Assembly: GCA_947624065.1 (NCBI GenBank)
Contig: CANQIO010000003.1
Location: 27,623 to 91,622 of the forward strand
DNA length: 64,000 bases
Direction of reading: 5' to 3'
Source: an uncultured Oscillospiraceae bacterium
GTDB lineage: Bacteria; Bacillota; Clostridia; Oscillospirales; Oscillospiraceae
Below, piece by piece: positions 59,597-64,000 of this stretch. Under the pieces are notes generated by a model. It was not told the DNA's origin. It saw only the letters and a program-made list of their open reading frames with translations, and searched no databases. The position numbers and the translations under genes were made by a program. Numbering within the stretch: the first letter of the stretch is position 1; each line of letters begins with the position of its first letter.

Positions 59597-60412
59597 TTAC
59601 AGTGGCATGAACTGCGGCTTGCGCTTGGTGAACAGCGCCACATACCGAAAGCCGCACTCCCGCAGGATCTGCTGTCCCTGGGCCAGGCCCTTGGCGGCGT
59701 CCCGGGGCCGGTGGGCGTCGGAGCCCACGGTGACGATCTCGCCGCCCAGGCTCCTGTACAGCCGCAGGATCTCCTCCGACGGAAAGGGTCCGCAGCCGTC
59801 CCGGATGCCGGAGCAGTTGATCTCGATGCCCCGGCCATTCTGGATCAGGGTCCGCAGAAGGTGCTCGATCCGGTCGCCGTGGCGGGCCAGCGAGAGCCCC
59901 GCGTCCACGCCCTGGGCCATGGCGTACCGGCGCACATAGCCGATGTGGGCCATCACGTCGAAGTAATCCATCTCCGCCACCTGCTGCAGGTCCCGCAGAT
60001 AGATGTCCCACAGCTTCTCGCAGAACGCCGGCGTATAGGTCAGTTCGTGGTAGTCGCCGTACTCCCTCGTGATATGGTAGGAGCCCAGGATGAAGTCGAG
60101 CCAGGGCGGGCTGGACAGTTCCTCCTTCAGCTCCGGGTGGAAGATGAGCTCCGCCAGCTCCATCCCCATGCGCACGGTCATATCCTTGGGGACCCGGTCA
60201 AGGTTCGCCTCATAGGCCTCCAGCTCCCGCCGGGCCACGTCCCGGCACGGTGGATACAGCTCCAGGGTTCGCCAGTCCACCGTGTCGCAGTGGTCCGTGA
60301 AGCACAGCCACCGCACCCCGGCGGCATAGGCGGCCTGCACCATGTCCAGATAGGACGCGGCGCTGTCCTGGGAGATATCGGTATGGCAGTGTTGATCCGT
60401 CAAAAAGGCCAT
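59597..60412 (-). CDS. PHP-family histidinol-phosphatase (HisJ/HisK-like)
   Basis: A 271-aa PHP protein. FLTDQHCHTDISQDS, FTDHCDTVDW, GMELAELIFHPE, DFILGSYHI, VMAHIGYVRRY and VTVGSDAHRP hold the trinuclear metal site. This matches HisJ-type histidinol-phosphate phosphatase, although no other his genes are near, so the substrate could be another phosphomonoester. The start overlaps the PMT gene by 13 nt. Confidence 0.85.
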   Translation of the reverse strand: MAFLTDQHCHTDISQDSAASYLDMVQAAYAAGVRWLCFTDHCDTVDWRTLELYPPCRDVARRELEAYEANLDRVPKDMTVRMGMELAELIFHPELKEELSSPPWLDFILGSYHITREYGDYHELTYTPAFCEKLWDIYLRDLQQVAEMDYFDVMAHIGYVRRYAMAQGVDAGLSLARHGDRIEHLLRTLIQNGRGIEINCSGIRDGCGPFPSEEILRLYRSLGGEIVTVGSDAHRPRDAAKGLAQGQQILRECGFRYVALFTKRKPQFMPL

Positions 60413-62310
60413 GTGTCTGCAAACCATTTCAGGAACAGCTTACTGTACGTCTCGCTCCGGGGCACGCCCGCCAGCACCGGATAAAAGACGACGAACAGCG
60501 CCACCGTCAGCACGGTAAAGCTCCCCAGCGCCGCGCCCCACCGGGCGTCCCGGCGGCGCAGATCGGCGAAGATGTAGCTGATGGCCAGCACCAGGAACAC
60601 CAGGCAGGGGAAGTAGTGATAGGACCAGGTCAGGCGGGTGACCAGCACCCAGGGCAGCAGGTTGGCCAGATATCCGATGAGGATGAACGCCGCCCGCTCA
60701 TCCCGCTCCCGCACGGCCAGCCAGCCCATGCCCGCCATGGCCAGCAGGCCGCCCCAGGCCACCAGGGGGTTGTTGAAGGCGCCAAAGGAGACTGTGACCC
60801 CCGCGCTGGGATAGGCGAGATAATACAAAATGGGCCGCACGTCGAACAGCCACTGATACCACTTGGAGGAATAGGGATGGGTCGCCACCAGGTCGGAGTG
60901 GTAGTCCCACATATACTTCTGGTTGTCCAGAACGATCTTCAAATACCCGGGCTTGAACAGCCGGAAGGGCCCGTCCACCCCCTGGCTGGGGGCATAGGAC
61001 CAATAGCTGACGTAGTAGATGAGGCAGGGCACCGCCACGAAAAACAGCACGCACCAGCCCACATTGCGCCAGAAAGCCCCCAGGGGTTTTTTCCAGTCCC
61101 CCGCCTTCCCGGCCCGCAGGAACGTCACCGTCCAGTGGACCAGCCAGATCACGCCCAGGCCCGCCCCGGCATAGATGCCCGTCCACTTGCTGGCCGCGCC
61201 CAGTCCGAAGCTCGCCCCGGCCAGGCCCAGCCACAGCAGCTTCCTTCGGCTGCGTTCCGCCGGCTCGGTGAGCCACAGGTACATGAACAGATACATCGCC
61301 AGGATAAAGAACACCACATATGTGTCGATGGTGGCGATGCGGGTCTGCACGAAGTGCATGAAATCGAAGGCGAACACCGTGCTGCCGGCCGCGGCCACGG
61401 CCAGGTACCCGAACATCCTCTTCAGCAGCAGGTACAGCAGCGGCAGCATCAGCACCCCTAGGAGCGTGCCCATGAACCGCCAGCCGAAGGGCGTCATGCC
61501 GAACAGCCGGATGCCCAGGGAAAGGATGGCCTTGCCCAGGGGCGGATGGGTGATCTCATAGGGCCAGATGTTCTCGATCATCTCCAGCGCCGTGCGCGCG
61601 TGGTAGATCTCGTCGAAATAGGTGCCGTTTTTGAAAGAATAGGCCGCCGGGATGGTATCCTGCTCGTCAAAGAGCATCTCGCACCCGGACGCCACGATCA
61701 GGTCCTCCGGGGAGAGGAGCGCGCCGTCCTCGCCATAGATCGCCACCTCTCCCAGATACTGCTCCGCGCCGGAGACGATGCGGATATACCGCACCGGGCC
61801 CCGGTCGGCGTTGAGGACGGCGTCGTTCCACCGGAACAGCTGGGTATACCGCTGGGTCATGCCCGAGGTGCCGTCATCCTGGAGCTGGTCGGTCCAGGTC
61901 TCGTTGTCCATGGAGAACTGCAGCTGGTAATCCGCCGTGCACAGCCCGGACCAGTACCGGACCCCGGTGATCATCTGGGGCTGGCGCAGCTCTATGAGGG
62001 CGTAGGTATTGCTCTTGGCATAGTGCAGATAGGTCTGGGGCGCCTTGGTGGAACCCAGGCCGAAAAACGCGACCACGGCGTACACGCCGGTGATGACGGC
62101 CAGCACGGCCCAGTCCTTTCGTTCCATGAGCTTCCGCCGGGGCGGGGCGTCCGCGCTCTTCCCGCCGCCCCCGGCCAGCCGGGCCGTCCGCTCGGCAAGA
62201 GCCGCGGCGTCAGGGACCGCCTGCCGGCGGATCGTCACCCAGCGGTATGTCCAGATCAGCGCGAACAGCGCCACCGCCAGGGGAAAAATGATCGTTAGGT
62301 ACCAAAGCAT
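60400..62310 (-). CDS. PMT-type glycosyltransferase with an F5/8-like insert
   Basis: A 636-aa integral membrane protein. Two N-terminal helices (about 3-22 and 68-88) enclose a basic loop. A beta-rich segment (about 95-200, LIELRQPQMITGVRYWSG, FSMDNETWTDQL, VRYIRIVSGAEQYLGEVAIY) looks like an F5/8 type C (discoidin) domain. Then come YFDEIYHARTALEM with the catalytic Asp-Glu, HPPLGKAILSLGIRLFG and about ten helices, as in dolichyl- or undecaprenyl-phosphate mannosyltransferases (PMT). It probably transfers a sugar to exported proteins. Confidence 0.85.
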   Translation of the reverse strand: MLWYLTIIFPLAVALFALIWTYRWVTIRRQAVPDAAALAERTARLAGGGGKSADAPPRRKLMERKDWAVLAVITGVYAVVAFFGLGSTKAPQTYLHYAKSNTYALIELRQPQMITGVRYWSGLCTADYQLQFSMDNETWTDQLQDDGTSGMTQRYTQLFRWNDAVLNADRGPVRYIRIVSGAEQYLGEVAIYGEDGALLSPEDLIVASGCEMLFDEQDTIPAAYSFKNGTYFDEIYHARTALEMIENIWPYEITHPPLGKAILSLGIRLFGMTPFGWRFMGTLLGVLMLPLLYLLLKRMFGYLAVAAAGSTVFAFDFMHFVQTRIATIDTYVVFFILAMYLFMYLWLTEPAERSRRKLLWLGLAGASFGLGAASKWTGIYAGAGLGVIWLVHWTVTFLRAGKAGDWKKPLGAFWRNVGWCVLFFVAVPCLIYYVSYWSYAPSQGVDGPFRLFKPGYLKIVLDNQKYMWDYHSDLVATHPYSSKWYQWLFDVRPILYYLAYPSAGVTVSFGAFNNPLVAWGGLLAMAGMGWLAVRERDERAAFILIGYLANLLPWVLVTRLTWSYHYFPCLVFLVLAISYIFADLRRRDARWGAALGSFTVLTVALFVVFYPVLAGVPRSETYSKLFLKWFADTWPF

Positions 62311-62357
62311 AGGGGCTCTCCTTCTGGGGAGGTATGGTCAAATAGACGTACATAGGG

Positions 62358-62386
62358 ATTATACACCAAAAGAGGGAGCACCGCAA
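62358..62386 (-). promoter_or_regulatory. Promoter of the PMT-hisJ-rpiB-DUF4015 operon
   Basis: On the minus strand TTGCGG (62381-62386), 17-bp spacer, TATAAT (62358-62363). The -35 lies in the loop of the upstream terminator. Confidence 0.75.
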
Positions 62387-62396
62387 CGCTCCCTCT
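62367..62396 (-). terminator. Terminator of the dnaK-dnaJ operon
   Basis: AGAGGGAGC (62371-62379) pairs with GCTCCCTCT (62388-62396), followed on the minus strand by TTTGG. The T-tract is short. Confidence 0.7.
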
Positions 62397-62422
62397 TCGG
62401 AATTTATTAAGAATTCAGCGCC

Positions 62423-63547
62423 TCAAAACCGTCTCTTTTTCTTGGTGGTCTTTTCCCCGGACAGCTCCGCCAGCTCCTGGAGCAGCTCCTTCTGCCGGTG
62501 CGACAGGTTCTTGGGCGTCTGCAGGTCCACCGTCACGAACTCGTCACCACGGATGCCGGTACGTACGTTGGGCACGCCCTTGCCCCGAATGCGGAACACG
62601 GACCCGGTCTGGGTGCCCTCCGGGATGTTCAGGCTCACCGGCCCGTCGATGGTGGGCGCCTCGATCTCCGTGCCCAGCGCCGCCTGCACGAAGCTGAGGC
62701 TGACGGAGGTATACAGGTTCGAGCCCTCCCGCTGGTACGTGCTGCTGGGCCGCACCGCGATCAGCACCAGCAGATCGCCCGCCGGGCCGCCGTTGGCGCC
62801 GGCGTTGCCCTGGCCCCGCAGGGACACGGTCTCCCCGTCGTCGATGCCCGCGGGGATGCTCACGTTCAGCTTCCGCTGGGAGCGGATGCTGCCGGCGCCC
62901 CGGCACTTGGAGCAGGGGGAGTGGATGATCCTTCCCTGGCCGCCGCACTTGGGGCAGGGGCCGGAGGACTGCATCACCCCGAAGGGGGTCCGCTGCTGGC
63001 GCATCACCGTGCCGGAGCCCCGGCAGTCGGGGCATATCTCCGGGGTGGTGCCGGGGGCGCAGCCGGTGCCCTTGCAGTCGGGGCACTGGTCCACCCGGGT
63101 GACGCTGATGTCCTTTTTGCAGCCGGCGACCGCCTCTTCAAAGGAGATGGTCAGCCGCACCCGCAGGCTCTCGCCCCGCCGGGGCGCGTTGCGGTTCTGC
63201 TGGCGGGCGCCGCCAAAGCCGCCGAATCCGCCAAAGCCGCCGAAGATATCCCCGAAGATATCGCCCAGGTCGCCGAACCCCTCGAACCCGCCGGCGCCCG
63301 CGCCGGCCGCGAAGTTGGGGTCCACGCCGGCGAAGCCATACTGGTCATACTTGGCCCGTTTGTCCGGATCGGACAGCACCGCGTAGGCCTCGTTGGCCTC
63401 CTTGAAGCGGGCCTCCGCCTCCTTGTCGCCTGGGTGCAGGTCCGGATGGTTGGCCTTGGCGGCCTTCCGGTAGGCCTTTTTTATCTCATCCTCGCTGGCG
63501 TCTTTTTTTACGCCCAGCACCTCATAATAATCCCGTTTATCTGCCAT
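62423..63547 (-). CDS. dnaJ: Chaperone protein DnaJ
   Basis: A 374-aa type I Hsp40. J domain with NHPDLHPG (HPD), Gly/Phe-rich linker ([12 protein letters not shown]), four CxxCxGxG zinc repeats ([32 protein letters not shown]) and the C-terminal substrate domain. It stimulates DnaK ATPase. It follows dnaK by 63 nt. Confidence 0.98.
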   Translation of the reverse strand: MADKRDYYEVLGVKKDASEDEIKKAYRKAAKANHPDLHPGDKEAEARFKEANEAYAVLSDPDKRAKYDQYGFAGVDPNFAAGAGAGGFEGFGDLGDIFGDIFGGFGGFGGFGGARQQNRNAPRRGESLRVRLTISFEEAVAGCKKDISVTRVDQCPDCKGTGCAPGTTPEICPDCRGSGTVMRQQRTPFGVMQSSGPCPKCGGQGRIIHSPCSKCRGAGSIRSQRKLNVSIPAGIDDGETVSLRGQGNAGANGGPAGDLLVLIAVRPSSTYQREGSNLYTSVSLSFVQAALGTEIEAPTIDGPVSLNIPEGTQTGSVFRIRGKGVPNVRTGIRGDEFVTVDLQTPKNLSHRQKELLQELAELSGEKTTKKKRRF

Positions 63548-63567
63548 GCGATCTCACTACCTTTTGA

Positions 63568-63592
63568 TGGGCGGGGCATGTTCTGCCCCGCC
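63568..63592. other. Hairpin in the dnaK-dnaJ gap
   Basis: A 10-bp GC stem GGGCGGGGCA (63568-63577 / 63583-63592) without a T-tract on the minus strand. It may be an mRNA processing or stability element that lowers dnaJ relative to dnaK. Confidence 0.55.
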
Positions 63593-63610
63593 CCCGCGAT
63601 GATTGGTCTC

Positions 63611-64000
63611 TCACTTATTGTCCGGGTCGACCTCGGTATAGTCCGCGTCGTAATAGGTCTGGCCGCCGTCGGCCTGACCGCCGCCCATGTCGGGGCCGGG
63701 GCCGGGGCCGGCGTTGGGCGCGCCCTGGTTGGGGGCGGCCTGCTGATACAGCTTCTCGGAGACCTTGTAGAAGGCCTGGGTCAGCTGCTCGGTCGCGGTC
63801 TTGATCATGCCGGTGTCGGAGCCGGACAGGGCCGTTTTCAGATCCGCCAGCTTCTGCTCCACCTCCGCCTTGTCGCCCGCGTCCAGCTTGTCGCCCATCT
63901 CCTGGAGGGTCTTTTCGGTCTGGTAGACCATCTGGTCGCCGGCGTTGCGCACGTCCACCTCTTCCTTGCGCTTGGCGTCCTCGGCGGCATACTGCTCGGC
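63611..64000 (-). CDS. dnaK: Chaperone DnaK, C-terminal end
   Basis: The last 129 codons; the 5' part lies beyond the right edge. The helical lid (EDAKRKEEVDVRNAGDQMVY, LQEMGDKLDAGDK) is followed by a Gly/Pro/Asn-rich tail ending DADYTEVDPDNK, the normal DnaK C-terminus. It precedes dnaJ, the usual order. Confidence 0.96.
   Translation of the reverse strand, partial: AEQYAAEDAKRKEEVDVRNAGDQMVYQTEKTLQEMGDKLDAGDKAEVEQKLADLKTALSGSDTGMIKTATEQLTQAFYKVSEKLYQQAAPNQGAPNAGPGPGPDMGGGQADGGQTYYDADYTEVDPDNK

Overview
The window is a dense, GC-rich chromosomal segment of a bacterium, almost certainly a clostridial Firmicute of the Oscillospiraceae type (relatives of Oscillibacter, Lawsonibacter or Flavonifractor). 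This rests on the gene set (ylxM-ffh-rpsP-khpA-rimM, mreC/mreD/PBP2, DnaD and a DnaI/DnaC-type loader, SLH domains, U32 peptidase with DUF3656, CinA, an Lsa/CplR-like ABC-F), strong Shine-Dalgarno sites and consensus TTGACA-17-TATAAT promoters. No phage, transposase, CRISPR, rRNA or tRNA gene was seen.

Left arm (1-7.1 kb): the start of a very large GH94 / cyclic beta-1,2-glucan synthase-like gene, then a leftward five-gene operon of exported paralogues built from one uncharacterised module; two members end in a DnaJ-like CxxCxGxG zinc finger. 7.1-11.2 kb: the signal-recognition/ribosome operon ylxM-ffh-rpsP-khpA-rimM, running directly into a radical SAM/SPASM enzyme. 11.2-14.6 kb: a further exported protein, a CofE-like ligase coupled to an NlpC/P60 hydrolase, and an XRE regulator. 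14.7-19.4 kb: trmD (displaced from its usual partners and fused to a GNAT acetyltransferase), then an ABC ATPase and a permease fused to a CPBP protease.

Middle (19.4-36.8 kb): galM and a free Met-sulfoxide reductase share a symmetric divergent promoter. These are followed by lepA with an XRE gene, pta, an ECF sigma / anti-sigma-like / SLH-protein operon, tadA, a Cthe_2159-type carbohydrate-binding protein, cinA, an M29 aminopeptidase, thiI and comM. 36.9-47.7 kb: aspS-hisS, a methylglyoxal-synthase-like protein lacking the catalytic Asp, the cell-shape operon (PBP2, mreD, mreC, maf, U32 peptidase) and a PHP phosphatase.

Right arm (47.7-64 kb): dnaD and a dnaC-like helicase loader behind a palindrome-covered promoter. 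Next is a cluster that looks like antibiotic defence: an MFS pump preceded by a coupled leader peptide, an XRE gene, and an ABC-F ribosomal protection protein with a 220-nt attenuator-like leader, divergent from a ribbon-helix-helix gene. Then clpB, pfkA, a leftward operon (PMT glycosyltransferase, HisJ-like phosphatase, rpiB, DUF4015), dnaJ and the end of dnaK. An approximately 97-bp dispersed palindromic repeat occurs twice (36.8 and 54.1 kb).

Most genes are housekeeping. The least explained parts are the exported-paralogue operon, the two leader-controlled resistance-type genes, the gene fusions and the inactive-looking MgsA. All calls come from reading the sequence; no database search was run.
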